This document shows, piece by piece, positions 26,957 through 35,305 of a DNA stretch of 64,000 nucleotides (its first letter is position 1; the number at the start of each line of letters is the position of its first letter). Source of the stretch: Flavobacterium fryxellicola (GTDB lineage: Bacteria > Bacteroidota > Bacteroidia > Flavobacteriales > Flavobacteriaceae); contig NZ_FRDK01000001.1 in the NCBI RefSeq assembly GCF_900143245.1, positions 186,001 through 250,000 on the forward strand, written 5' to 3'. The notes below the pieces were generated by a model. That model was not told where the DNA came from. It saw nothing but the letters and a program-made list of their open reading frames with translations, and searched no databases. Both the position numbers and the translations under genes were made by a program.

Positions 26957-27088
26957 GATTAACGATTTTTGATTTCAATTTTCGAAAATCTACTCCCTTT
27001 CAATTTATTTTTTTTTAAATACCTATAAAATAGTGGCGACTGCGATTAATTTTTTTCATCGAAAATCAAAAATCAAAAATCGTTAATC
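26957..27088. repeat. 19-bp inverted repeat between leuC and leuD
   Basis: GATTAACGATTTTTGATTT at 26957-26975 is perfectly complementary to AAATCAAAAATCGTTAATC at 27070-27088, with 94 bases between. The right arm continues into AATCAAAAATCAAAAA just before leuD. Confidence 0.85.
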
Positions 27089-27105
27089 AAAAATCAAAAA
27101 ACACG

Positions 27106-27702
27106 ATGGCTTACGATAAATTTACTACTCTTACCAGCACCGCAGTTCCTCTTTCTATAGAAAATGTAGACACGGATCAAATTATTCCTGCTCGTTTTCT
27201 TAAAGCAACAGAACGTGTTGGCTTTGGCGACAACCTTTTTCGCGATTGGAGATACAATAATGATGATTCTCCAAAAACAGATTTCGTCCTAAACAATCCT
27301 ATTTATGGTGGTAAAATCCTTGTGGGAGGTAGAAACTTTGGTTCGGGATCCTCCAGAGAACATGCAGCTTGGGCAGTTTATGATTATGGCTTCAGAGCCG
27401 TAGTCTCTAGTTTTTTCGCTGATATTTTCAGGAACAATTGTCTAAATATTGGCGTTTTACCAGTACAAATTAGCACTGAATTTGCCAATAAAATTTTTAT
27501 AGCTATTGAAAAAGATCCTACATCCGAAATAGAAATAAATCTACCCGCACAAACTATTACACTTTTAGCAAGTGGAGAAAAAGAATATTTTGATATTTCT
27601 GGATATAAGAAGGATAATATGATCAACGGTTTTGATGATATCGATTATTTACAAAACATCAAAACTGAAGTGGTAGAATTCGCTAATAAACTTCCTTATT
27701 AA
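27106..27702 (+). CDS. leuD: 3-isopropylmalate dehydratase small subunit
   Basis: The swivelling domain partner of LeuC, 198 residues, normal length. Conserved features are NVDTDQIIPARFLK near residues 20-33 and the substrate-recognition loop GGRNFGSGSSREHAAWAV near 71-88. It lies within the leu operon, 129 bases before leuA; the gap holds no terminator that I can see. Confidence 0.97.
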   Translation: MAYDKFTTLTSTAVPLSIENVDTDQIIPARFLKATERVGFGDNLFRDWRYNNDDSPKTDFVLNNPIYGGKILVGGRNFGSGSSREHAAWAVYDYGFRAVVSSFFADIFRNNCLNIGVLPVQISTEFANKIFIAIEKDPTSEIEINLPAQTITLLASGEKEYFDISGYKKDNMINGFDDIDYLQNIKTEVVEFANKLPY

Positions 27703-27831
27703 TGCAAATCAAAAATGCAGTTGTTAAGAAAATCTTTTAAATTCATCCCAAACCAGCTGCTTTAATTCTTTTTTTAAACAAAAAACTCCCGATTTTTAAC
27801 GCATCAAAATCGAAATAGCATCCCATTTATA

Positions 27832-29406
27832 ATGAAAAAAAGAAAAATTGAAATAATGGATACGACGCTTCGCGATGGGGAACAAACCTCAGGAGTATCC
27901 TTTTCTGCTGCAGAAAAACTAACCATTGCCCAATTACTACTAGAAGAATTAAATGTTGATCGAATCGAAATTGCCTCTGCACGTGTAAGCGAAGGAGAAT
28001 TTCAAGGTGTAAAAGGTGTTATGGCTTGGGCCAAAGAAAAAGGATATACATATCGTATTGAAGTTTTAACTTTCGTAGACGGCGGACTTTCTATAGAATG
28101 GATGAAAAATACTGGAGCAAAAGTTCAGAATTTATTGACCAAAGGTTCCATGAATCATTTGACGCATCAATTAAAGAAAACACCCGAACAGCATTTTTCC
28201 GAAATTGCCCATAGCATTGCACTCGCTCAAGAAAATAATATTGACACCAACGTTTATTTAGAAGATTGGAGTAATGGCATGCGCAATTCCCCTGAATATG
28301 TGTATCAATATTTGGATTTTCTCACCAAGCAGCCTGTCAAAAGAATTTTATTACCCGACACTTTAGGCGTTCTTATTCCAGCAGAAACATTTGAATTTAT
28401 TTCGAAAATTACGGCAAAATATCCGCACATCCATTTTGACTTTCACGCCCACAATGATTATGATTTAAGTATTGCCAATGTTATGGAAGCGGTAAAAGCT
28501 GGTATTCAGGGGCTTCATGTTACCGTAAATGGAATGGGAGAACGTGCTGGAAACGCACCTCTTGAAAGCACAGTTGCTGTAATCAATGACTTTTTACCAG
28601 AAATAGAAATCAACGTAAAAGAATCCTCGTTATACTCTGTCAGTAAGTTAATTGAAACTTTTACAGGCTACAGAATTCCTGCTAACAAACCTATAGTTGG
28701 CGATAACGTCTTTACGCAAACAGCAGGAATTCATGCGGATGGCGATAATAAAAATAACCTGTATTTTAATAATTTACTTCCAGAGCGTTTTGGGAGACAA
28801 CGAAAATATGCCCTTGGAAAAACATCGGGTAAAGCCAATATTGAGAAAAACCTACAGGAACTGGGATTACAATTGAATCAAGAGGATCTAAAATTAGTTA
28901 CCCAAAGAATTATCGAATTAGGTGACAAAAAAGAAACGGTCACTAAGGAAGATTTACCCTACATCATATCGGATGTTCTAGACAGCCAGACTTATGAGGA
29001 GAAAATAGTAGTGGAATCATATATTTTATCCCATGCAAAAGGAATGCGCCCATCCACCACGCTCTCTTTAAAAATGGACGGAGAAGTTATTGAAGAGCAT
29101 GCGCAAGGGGACGGACAATTTGATGCTTTTATGAATGCATTGGCAAAAATCTACAAAAGCAAAAATTTAGAATTGCCTAAATTGATCGATTATGCGGTAC
29201 GAATACCTCCTGGAAGTAGTTCAGATGCTTTATGTGAAACTATAATTACCTGGATCAACAACGGAAAAGAATTCAAAACAAGAGGATTAGATTCAGATCA
29301 GACAGTAGCGGCAATTATAGCCACGCAAAAAATGTTGAATATCATCCCCTCCCCAACCATACTCGAAGGGCAGGGAAACGAAACTGAAAAAGAACTGAAG
29401 CATTAA
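27832..29406 (+). CDS. leuA: 2-isopropylmalate synthase family protein (LeuA-type)
   Basis: Condenses acetyl-CoA with a 2-keto acid, here most likely 2-ketoisovalerate given the leuCDB context. The 524-residue protein has a TIM-barrel catalytic domain with DTTLRDGEQ (D10, R14, D15) and the metal-binding H205 and H207 (FHAHND), and a C-terminal LeuA dimerisation/regulatory domain ending near IATQKMLNI. The relative citramalate synthase uses the same fold, so the 2-keto acid is not proven by sequence. The last 20 residues or so (IIPSPTILEGQGN and on) are encoded by a copy of a dispersed hairpin repeat. Confidence 0.85.
   Translation: MKKRKIEIMDTTLRDGEQTSGVSFSAAEKLTIAQLLLEELNVDRIEIASARVSEGEFQGVKGVMAWAKEKGYTYRIEVLTFVDGGLSIEWMKNTGAKVQNLLTKGSMNHLTHQLKKTPEQHFSEIAHSIALAQENNIDTNVYLEDWSNGMRNSPEYVYQYLDFLTKQPVKRILLPDTLGVLIPAETFEFISKITAKYPHIHFDFHAHNDYDLSIANVMEAVKAGIQGLHVTVNGMGERAGNAPLESTVAVINDFLPEIEINVKESSLYSVSKLIETFTGYRIPANKPIVGDNVFTQTAGIHADGDNKNNLYFNNLLPERFGRQRKYALGKTSGKANIEKNLQELGLQLNQEDLKLVTQRIIELGDKKETVTKEDLPYIISDVLDSQTYEEKIVVESYILSHAKGMRPSTTLSLKMDGEVIEEHAQGDGQFDAFMNALAKIYKSKNLELPKLIDYAVRIPPGSSSDALCETIITWINNGKEFKTRGLDSDQTVAAIIATQKMLNIIPSPTILEGQGNETEKELKH
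29342..29379 (-). repeat. Dispersed hairpin repeat, copy C (inside leuA 3' end)
   Basis: Read on the minus strand: CCCTGCCCTTCGAGTATGG then TTGGGGAGGGGATG, closely matching the copy before dnaE but inverted relative to leuA. It is translated as the leuA C-terminal tail. Confidence 0.65.
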
Positions 29407-29438
29407 AAAGAAAAAAAAACATTTCTCCTGCATCTCAG

Positions 29439-29470
29439 CTTTCTTTCCTTCGGAAAGGGCTAAGGAGGAG
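29439..29470 (+). repeat. Dispersed hairpin repeat, copy B (leuB leader)
   Basis: CTTTCCTTCGGAAAG forms a hairpin, followed by GGCTAAGGAGGAG about 19 bases before the leuB ATG. Same layout as the dnaE copy. Confidence 0.65.
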
Positions 29471-29489
29471 AAAAATTAAACTTTAAAAC

Positions 29490-30551
29490 ATGAAATATAC
29501 AATCGCACTTTTAGCTGGAGACGGAATTGGACCCGAAGTAATCAATGAGGCCGTCAAAGTTTCCGATGCTATTGCAAAAAAATTCAATCACGAAATTATT
29601 TGGACACCAGCACTTACAGGTGCTTGTGCCATAGATGCCGTTGGAGTTCCTTATCCAGACGAAACGCATGAAATTTGTATGAAAGCAGACGCAGTATTGT
29701 TCGGAGCCGTTGGACATCCTAAATTCGATAATGACCCAAGTGCTCCTGTGCGTCCAGAACAAGGACTATTATTAATGAGAAAAAAATTGGGCTTATTTGC
29801 TAATGTGCGTCCAACTTTTACATTTCCTTCGCTCATTGACAATTCCCCCCTAAAAAGGGAACGTATCGAAGGAACAGACTTGGTTTTCCTGAGAGAGTTA
29901 ACTGGTGGAATTTATTTTGGAGAAAAAGGAAGACTAGATGGAGGCGAAACCGCTTATGACACGTGTACTTATACAAGAGTTGAGGTACAACGCTTAGCCA
30001 AAAAAGGGTTTGAATTAGCAATGACCCGAACTAAAAAACTCTGCTGTGTTGACAAAGCAAATGTTTTAGAAACCTCTCGATTATGGCGAGAAACGGTACA
30101 AGCTATGGAAAAAGACTATCCTGAAGTAACGGTAAGTTATGAATTTGTAGATGCTGTCGCTATGCGATTAGTACAATGGCCTAATTCGTATGACGTATTA
30201 ATTACTGAAAACCTATTTGGAGATATTTTAACGGATGAAGCATCCGTGATTTCAGGATCGATGGGACTGATGCCATCTGCATCTGTGGGAGAACATACTT
30301 CATTATATGAACCCATTCACGGCTCCTATCCGCAAGCAACTGGATTAAATATTGCCAATCCATTGGCAACAATATTATCAGCAGCAATGATGTTTGAAGA
30401 TGCTTTTGGTTTAAAGGAAGAAGCAGCAACCATAAGAGCGGCGGTCAATAAATCATTGGAACAAGGAATCATAACTGAAGATTTGGCCACCAAAGATGCT
30501 AAAACCTATAAAACTAGCGAAGTTGGTGATTGGTTAGTTGCTAATTTATAA
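29490..30551 (+). CDS. leuB: 3-isopropylmalate dehydrogenase
   Basis: NAD-dependent oxidative decarboxylation of 3-isopropylmalate to 2-ketoisocaproate, the step before transamination to leucine. The 353-residue protein shows the family start LAGDGIGPEV, the substrate-binding RERIEGTDLVFLRELTGG, the catalytic Tyr in the TYTRVE region, the catalytic Lys (CCVDKANVLETS) and the metal-binding Asp residues (DILTDEASVISGS). Last gene of the leu operon, ending in a strong bidirectional terminator. Confidence 0.98.
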   Translation: MKYTIALLAGDGIGPEVINEAVKVSDAIAKKFNHEIIWTPALTGACAIDAVGVPYPDETHEICMKADAVLFGAVGHPKFDNDPSAPVRPEQGLLLMRKKLGLFANVRPTFTFPSLIDNSPLKRERIEGTDLVFLRELTGGIYFGEKGRLDGGETAYDTCTYTRVEVQRLAKKGFELAMTRTKKLCCVDKANVLETSRLWRETVQAMEKDYPEVTVSYEFVDAVAMRLVQWPNSYDVLITENLFGDILTDEASVISGSMGLMPSASVGEHTSLYEPIHGSYPQATGLNIANPLATILSAAMMFEDAFGLKEEAATIRAAVNKSLEQGIITEDLATKDAKTYKTSEVGDWLVANL

Positions 30552-30570
30552 AAATAAAATTTTCTTTCTG

Positions 30571-30610
30571 CTCCCTCTCCATCGGAGAGGACATACTAGG
30601 AATGGGAAAC
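30571..30610 (+). repeat. Dispersed hairpin repeat, copy D (after leuB)
   Basis: CCTCTCC ATC GGAGAGG hairpin followed by ACATACTAGGAATGGG; a more diverged member of the family seen before dnaE and leuB. Confidence 0.5.
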
Positions 30611-30645
30611 AAAAAAGGTGTCAATTTACATTGACACCTTTTTTT
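30610..30645. terminator. Bidirectional terminator between leuB and the RRM gene
   Basis: GGTGTCAA and TTGACACC form a perfect 8-bp stem (30617-30638) flanked by an A-run on the left and a T-run on the right, so it serves both converging genes. Confidence 0.92.
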
Positions 30646-30664
30646 ATAGTTGTAGAAAAAAATA

Positions 30665-31027
30665 TTAATATCCTCCTCTGTTTCCACCACCACGGTTTTC
30701 TCCACCACGGCTGTTTCCACCACCATAACCACCGCGTGAATCTCCACCACGACTGTTATTGTTAAAACTTCTTCTTTCGCCTTCTGGTTTAGGCTCAGAT
30801 TTGTTTACTACAATTGCACGTCCTTGAACAGTTGCACCGTTCAATTCATCAATAGCTTTTTGAGCTTCGTCATCATTTGGCATCTCAACAAAACCAAATC
30901 CTTTACTTCTTCCAGTAAATTTATCAGTAATAATTTTAACTGAATCAACTGCTCCGTAAGCCTCGAAAGACTCTCTTAAATCTGCTTCCTCAATACTGAA
31001 TGGAAGGCTTCCAACAAAAATATTCAT
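30665..31027 (-). CDS. RRM-type RNA-binding protein with RGG-like tail
   Basis: A 120-residue cytosolic protein with one RNA recognition motif: RNP2 IFVGSL at 3-8 and RNP1 KGFGFVEM at 42-49. A glycine- and arginine-rich tail runs from about 93 to the end (repeats of GGYGGG, SRGG, NRGG). This architecture resembles plant and cyanobacterial glycine-rich RNA-binding proteins and is common in Bacteroidota, where such genes are often stress-responsive RNA chaperones. It is a single gene with its own -7 box; the long leader may respond to temperature, but that is inference. Confidence 0.93.
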   Translation of the reverse strand: MNIFVGSLPFSIEEADLRESFEAYGAVDSVKIITDKFTGRSKGFGFVEMPNDDEAQKAIDELNGATVQGRAIVVNKSEPKPEGERRSFNNNSRGGDSRGGYGGGNSRGGENRGGGNRGGY

Positions 31028-31050
31028 ATGTCCTTATTTAAATAATACAA

Positions 31051-31058
31051 CAAATGTA
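31051..31058 (-). promoter_or_regulatory. -7 promoter box of the RRM gene
   Basis: TACATTTG on the minus strand, 23 bases before the ATG. Confidence 0.5.
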
Positions 31059-31180
31059 GTACATTTTTTTTCTAATCTACTATATATTAGCTTATTTATG
31101 ATTTTATTTTAAATTAAAAATGAAAGTAGTCTGGATACAACAGTAAGCACCCGTGATTGGAAAACCATAAACCCTATATT

Positions 31181-31660
31181 TTAAGGAACAAGGACACTTA
31201 CCGGAACCTTATAAAAAACACCTTGATGAAAATTTAATACCGGATCCGATGAGGAATTGTCATCGATATTTTTAGCATTAAATTTAAAAGTTCCTGATAT
31301 TGTTCTATTTAGATCATCATATTCGGTTAGTATTATTTCACCACTCCCAATACCAATGCCTGTTGTATATTTGATTTCGCTATTTCCTTGATTTATCACG
31401 TAAACAGCAGTTTTTGAATTACTTGTGCCCAAAGGGTATTTCTGCGTTGTGGTAGAAGTCATTTTCAAGGACATTACTTCGGTTCCAGTGTAGGCTTCGA
31501 TTAATAAAGATCCATCGGACGCTAAGGTCGCTTTAGCCTGAACGGCTCTCCAAAACACATTGTTTTTCATACCTTGAAAAGAAGGATTATTAAACCTAAC
31601 GTCTTCCTCACACGAAACTACTACAAAAAGCACCACAAGAAACGAGATATATTTTTTCAT
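31181..31660 (-). CDS. DUF6252-like lipoprotein
   Basis: The 159-residue protein has a lipoprotein signal peptide with the acylated cysteine at C17 (FVVVSC-EED). The mature part has the DUF6252 pattern: FWRAVQAKATLASDGSLLIEA near the N-terminus, ITEYDDLNRTISGTFKFNAKN in the second half, and an end with LNFHQGVFYKVPV. The family is widespread in Bacteroidota outer envelopes with no known function. It is monocistronic and has a -7 box 19 bases before the ATG. Confidence 0.75.
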   Translation of the reverse strand: MKKYISFLVVLFVVVSCEEDVRFNNPSFQGMKNNVFWRAVQAKATLASDGSLLIEAYTGTEVMSLKMTSTTTQKYPLGTSNSKTAVYVINQGNSEIKYTTGIGIGSGEIILTEYDDLNRTISGTFKFNAKNIDDNSSSDPVLNFHQGVFYKVPVSVLVP

Positions 31661-31679
31661 AAAACCTATTTTGAAGTAA

Positions 31680-31687
31680 CAAAAATA
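31680..31687 (-). promoter_or_regulatory. -7 promoter box of the DUF6252-like gene
   Basis: TATTTTTG on the minus strand, 19 bases before the ATG. Confidence 0.45.
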
Positions 31688-31803
31688 GAGTATTAAAGTT
31701 TAAAAAATTAAACTACGCAGAAAAAAATAGCCGTCAAAATCATACGCAACACCATACCATCGATTAAAACACGACTTGGATTAGCGATTATCAATAAAAA
31801 ATG

Positions 31804-31811
31804 TATCTTTG
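31804..31811 (+). promoter_or_regulatory. -7 promoter box of rpsP-rimM
   Basis: TATCTTTG fits TAnnTTTG, giving a leader of about 45 bases ahead of rpsP. Confidence 0.55.
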
Positions 31812-31860
31812 CACCCTTAATTAATCGAGGTCGAGTACCTCAAAATTTAATCACAAGATT

Positions 31861-32418
31861 ATGTCAGTAAAAATTAGATTACAAAGACACGGTAAAAAAG
31901 GAAAACCTTTTTACTGGGTTGTAGCAGCAGATGCACGCTCAAAAAGAGATGGTAAATACTTAGAGAAAATAGGTACTTACAATCCAAACACAAACCCAGC
32001 AACTATCGACTTGAACCTTGATAGCGCAGTAAAATGGTTGCACAATGGTGCTCAACCAACTGATACCGCAAAAGCAATTCTTTCTTACAAAGGAGCTTTA
32101 TTGAAACATCACCTTGATGGTGGTATCCGTAAAGGAGCTTTAACTCAAGAACAAGCTGACGCAAAATTAGCGACTTGGTTAGAAGCAAAAACAGGAACAG
32201 TTGATGCTAAAAAAGATGGTTTAACTAAGGCGCAAGCTGATGTTAAAGCTAAAGCTTTCAAAGCAGAACAAGATGTAAATGCAAAACGTTTAGCTGCAGC
32301 TGCACAAGCTGAAGCAGATGCGATTGCCGCTGCAAATCCAGCTGTAGAGGAAGAAGTTGAAGCTTCGGCTGAAGAGACTCCTGCTGCAGAAGAAAATAAC
32401 GAAACTACTGAAGCATAA
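31861..32418 (+). CDS. rpsP: 30S ribosomal protein S16, with Ala/Glu-rich C-terminal extension
   Basis: Residues 1-80 are the S16 core (KIRLQRHGKKGKPFYWVV, then DGKYLEKIGTYNPNT). The protein has 185 residues, about twice the bacterial norm; the extra C-terminal part is rich in Ala, Lys and Glu, first a basic helix and then an acidic tail (EEEVEASAEE), as in other Bacteroidota. The role of the tail is unknown. rimM follows 14 bases later, the usual rpsP-rimM pair for small-subunit assembly. Confidence 0.97.
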   Translation: MSVKIRLQRHGKKGKPFYWVVAADARSKRDGKYLEKIGTYNPNTNPATIDLNLDSAVKWLHNGAQPTDTAKAILSYKGALLKHHLDGGIRKGALTQEQADAKLATWLEAKTGTVDAKKDGLTKAQADVKAKAFKAEQDVNAKRLAAAAQAEADAIAAANPAVEEEVEASAEETPAAEENNETTEA

Positions 32419-32432
32419 TTTTAAAAGCGAAG

Positions 32433-32957
32433 ATGCGTAAAGAAGATTGTTTCTACTTAGGTAAGATCGCTAAAAAATTTAGTTTCAAAGGGGAAGTTCT
32501 TGCCTATTTAGACACGGACGAACCAGAGTTATACGAAAACTTGGAATCAGTGTTTGTTGAATGCAACAAACACTTGGTTCCTTTTTTTATTGAAAGCAGT
32601 TCCCTGCATAAAAACGATTTCCTCCGAATTCGTTTTGAAGACATGAATACTGAAGAAGATGCAGATGCTATACTAGGGAACGCAATCTACCTTCCTTTAA
32701 AAATGTTACCAAAACTTACTGGTAACAAATTCTATTTCCACGAAGTAATAGGATTTGAAGTTGAAGACACACGCTTAGGAGTTGTTGGAAAAATTCAATC
32801 CATAAATGACACTACTGCCCAACCTCTTTTTGAAGTACTTAATGGCGAAGTAGAAATCCTCATTCCTATGATTGACCATTTTCTTATGAAAATTGACAGA
32901 GAAAATAAGAAAGTCATCATGGATTTACCAGAAGGATTGATTGAGATGTACTTATAA
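32433..32957 (+). CDS. rimM: Ribosome maturation factor RimM
   Basis: Assists 30S head assembly near S19. The 174-residue protein has the N-terminal RimM barrel (YLGKIAKKFSFKGEVLAYLD) and a C-terminal PRC-barrel (LGVVGKIQSINDTTAQPLFEV ending in VIMDLPEGLIEMYL). It shares the rpsP transcript. The next gene, trmN6, follows after 132 bases containing AATC-type repeats. Confidence 0.95.
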   Translation: MRKEDCFYLGKIAKKFSFKGEVLAYLDTDEPELYENLESVFVECNKHLVPFFIESSSLHKNDFLRIRFEDMNTEEDADAILGNAIYLPLKMLPKLTGNKFYFHEVIGFEVEDTRLGVVGKIQSINDTTAQPLFEVLNGEVEILIPMIDHFLMKIDRENKKVIMDLPEGLIEMYL

Positions 32958-33089
32958 AAAAAGTGCTCAGTCTAACAAATACGCAATCACCAATCGCTAA
33001 TCATCTAGAAAAGTGATCCGTATTCAGTTTTTAGTATTCTATTAAAAAATCTGCAATCTGCAATCGTTAATCCTCAATCTAAAATCATT
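32958..33089. repeat. Spacer with AATC-type repeats
   Basis: Repeated CAATC/TAATC phrases (CAATCACCAATCGCTAATC, then GCAATCTGCAATCGTTAATC) fill the gap between rimM and trmN6. The CAATCGTTAATC word resembles the right arm of the leuC-leuD inverted repeat. Confidence 0.5.
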
Positions 33090-33797
33090 TTGTTCCAATT
33101 CAAACAATTTACTATCGAACAGGATCGTTGTGCCATGAAAGTTGGTACTGATGGTGTATTGCTAGGTGCTTGGACGCCAATAACGAACAATCCTTTCGGC
33201 ATATTAGATATTGGTACAGGAACAGGTATCATAGCCTTAATGTTGGCACAAAGAACCAATGCGGAGCAAATTGACGCGCTAGAAATTGACGGAGAAGCTT
33301 ATGAACAATCCGTAGATAATTTTGAAAATTCCCCTTGGAGTGACCGCTTATTTTGTTTCCATGCCGGTTTAGATGAGTTTGTAGAAGAACCAGAAGATGA
33401 GTATGATTTAATTATTTCTAATCCGCCTTTTTACAGCGAAGATTACAAAACAGAAAACGAACAACGCGATTTAGCCCGTTTTCAAGATGCGATGCCTTTT
33501 GAGGATTTAATTGAAGCTGCTGATTTATTATTGTCTGAAAATGGTATTTTTTCAGTAATCATTCCGTTCAAAGAGGAAGATCGATTTTTGGCTATAGCCA
33601 AAGAATATGAACTTTATCCAATGAAAATTACACGAGTAAAAGGAACTCCAACTACCGAAATAAAGAGAAGTTTATTGGCCTTTAGCCGAAAAAAAGAAGT
33701 TGATTTCTCTGTTGATGAACTCTTTATTGAAACCGCCAGACATGTCTATACTCCAGAATACATTGGCTTGACTAAGGATTTTTATTTGAAGATGTAA
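33090..33797 (+). CDS. trmN6: tRNA1(Val) (adenine37-N6)-methyltransferase
   Basis: A YfiC/TrmN6-type methyltransferase that makes m6A37 in tRNA-Val. The 235-residue protein has the N-terminal FKQFTIEQDRCAMKVGTDG, the SAM motif ILDIGTGTGIIALMLAQR, and the N6-adenine catalytic tetrad NPPF at 111-114. No ATG fits the conserved N-terminus; the TTG at 33090 is the best start. A second, diverged copy of its last 40 codons lies at 35306-35425, beyond the TlpA gene. Confidence 0.9.
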   Translation: MFQFKQFTIEQDRCAMKVGTDGVLLGAWTPITNNPFGILDIGTGTGIIALMLAQRTNAEQIDALEIDGEAYEQSVDNFENSPWSDRLFCFHAGLDEFVEEPEDEYDLIISNPPFYSEDYKTENEQRDLARFQDAMPFEDLIEAADLLLSENGIFSVIIPFKEEDRFLAIAKEYELYPMKITRVKGTPTTEIKRSLLAFSRKKEVDFSVDELFIETARHVYTPEYIGLTKDFYLKM

Positions 33798-33854
33798 TTG
33801 TCAGCAAACTCAAAAATCAAATTTATTAAAATGAATATGATGCAAAACCAAAAA

Positions 33855-35153
33855 CTATTTGGCTATGATTTTACCAATCAATCCTAAAGACAAAGAGTCT
33901 CCTGCACCAACAAAAGTAATTTGACCTTTTTTATCTATCAAAACGATTGTTGGATATGCTTGTATATTAAGCTGTTTTATAAATGTATTACTATCATTTA
34001 ATTTCATAAACACTTGTTGCCATTTTACATTATTTTTCTTTACATATTCTAATACTTCTTCATTCGAATTATCAACAGCGACACCAAGAATATTTATTTT
34101 TTTTTCGTTTGTATCATAAAATTCTCTGATATGTGGATAAAATTTAACACAAGGACCACACCAAGTGCCCCAAAATTCCAAAAGCAAAAAATCCTTATCT
34201 TTTAACGCATCTTTAAGAACAAAATTATTATTGTACAAATCTCTAAAAGTATAATTTAAAGGTATCATATTCCCAATTGTAAATCGTTCGACATACCCTT
34301 TTTTGACCGGATTTAGAAACAATGAATCCATTTTCAATTGTCTTTTAATTGTGTAATTTGAATTATTTATAGCAATTGTATCATTGAAAGAATACTTAAA
34401 CTGCTTATTAAAAACAAAATCTTTCGAAAAATTAGTGTTTTTATCTTTAACATAGAATTTACTTTTAGCATAGAAATCAGAAAAATAAAACTCATAACCA
34501 GCCGCTTTCCCTACCCAAGCATCTACAAATTTAAGAAAGGATAAGTAGGGAATATCTTTTTTATCGATCTTTTGGGATACTTCATTCTCCTTATCAGGAA
34601 TTAAAACAAACTTTCGTTCAAATTTTATAATTTTTTTATTTTCAAAATATTCGAATTTATAAATTGAAGGCAAATAATTTTTAATCAAAGCCTGGTCAGC
34701 ATTTGGTAATATGTTGTATTCATATTTAATTTCGTCACTAAAATCCTTATTCTTGTTGGTATCAGCAATTAGTACTTGCTTATTTTTCTTAAAACCAATA
34801 AGCACGATTAGCTCTTGATTAATTTTCTTATGCGATAGTGCAAGTGTGTCTATTTTTAATCTTTTGAAGTAGGCAAGTGCTTTAGTCTTCTCCAGTTTAT
34901 TATCTTTATACATGTCATACGCATATTGCACATAATCCATTGCTACGAAATGAAATTTTAAGGAATCAAGTTCAGGAATCCCTATAAAATTATCAGTATA
35001 GGACAACGGTCTTAAATCCGACTGATATTCGTTTAAATTAAAAGTATCTGGATTACTCGTTAACTTTAATTTTATTTGCTTTGTTTGACTTGCAGCAAGA
35101 TTTAAGAAAAAACAAAATAACACTAGGGCAATTCTCTGAAGGCTTGTCGTCAT
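33855..35153 (-). CDS. TlpA-like periplasmic thioredoxin-fold protein
   Basis: The 432-residue exported protein has a signal peptide (IALVLFCFFLNLAAS) and a C-terminal TlpA/AhpC-TSA domain of about 140 residues with WCGPC at 331-335, FWGTW before it and the cis-Pro loop AYPTIVLID. The N-terminal 280 residues or so are Lys/Asn/Phe-rich and not recognised. Likely a periplasmic disulfide reductase. The coding sequence is visibly more A+T-rich than rimM or trmN6, and the gene sits between trmN6 and a vestigial second trmN6 end, both signs of acquisition by recombination. Confidence 0.85.
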   Translation of the reverse strand: MTTSLQRIALVLFCFFLNLAASQTKQIKLKLTSNPDTFNLNEYQSDLRPLSYTDNFIGIPELDSLKFHFVAMDYVQYAYDMYKDNKLEKTKALAYFKRLKIDTLALSHKKINQELIVLIGFKKNKQVLIADTNKNKDFSDEIKYEYNILPNADQALIKNYLPSIYKFEYFENKKIIKFERKFVLIPDKENEVSQKIDKKDIPYLSFLKFVDAWVGKAAGYEFYFSDFYAKSKFYVKDKNTNFSKDFVFNKQFKYSFNDTIAINNSNYTIKRQLKMDSLFLNPVKKGYVERFTIGNMIPLNYTFRDLYNNNFVLKDALKDKDFLLLEFWGTWCGPCVKFYPHIREFYDTNEKKINILGVAVDNSNEEVLEYVKKNNVKWQQVFMKLNDSNTFIKQLNIQAYPTIVLIDKKGQITFVGAGDSLSLGLIGKIIAK

Positions 35154-35305
35154 GGTTAAAAAGCAACTTTTTAGTTAACAAAATTTTAATTTTAAATCCC
35201 CACAAGGTAGAGATAAATAGCAAAATTTGCACTACTCAATTACTCGAAAAATCTATATCTGAATAACATTAAGCTGAAAAACCTCAAGGTCGAACGAATC
35301 GTTGA

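Noticed and set aside
29848..29875. The C-rich then G-rich stretch inside leuB as another copy of the dispersed hairpin repeat.
   Set aside because: It encodes the conserved SPLKRER segment expected in LeuB, so the resemblance is explained by the protein.
30538..30765. His-rich frames on either strand at the RRM gene end.
   Set aside because: They are other-frame readings of the Gly/Arg-rich codon repeats and the terminator.
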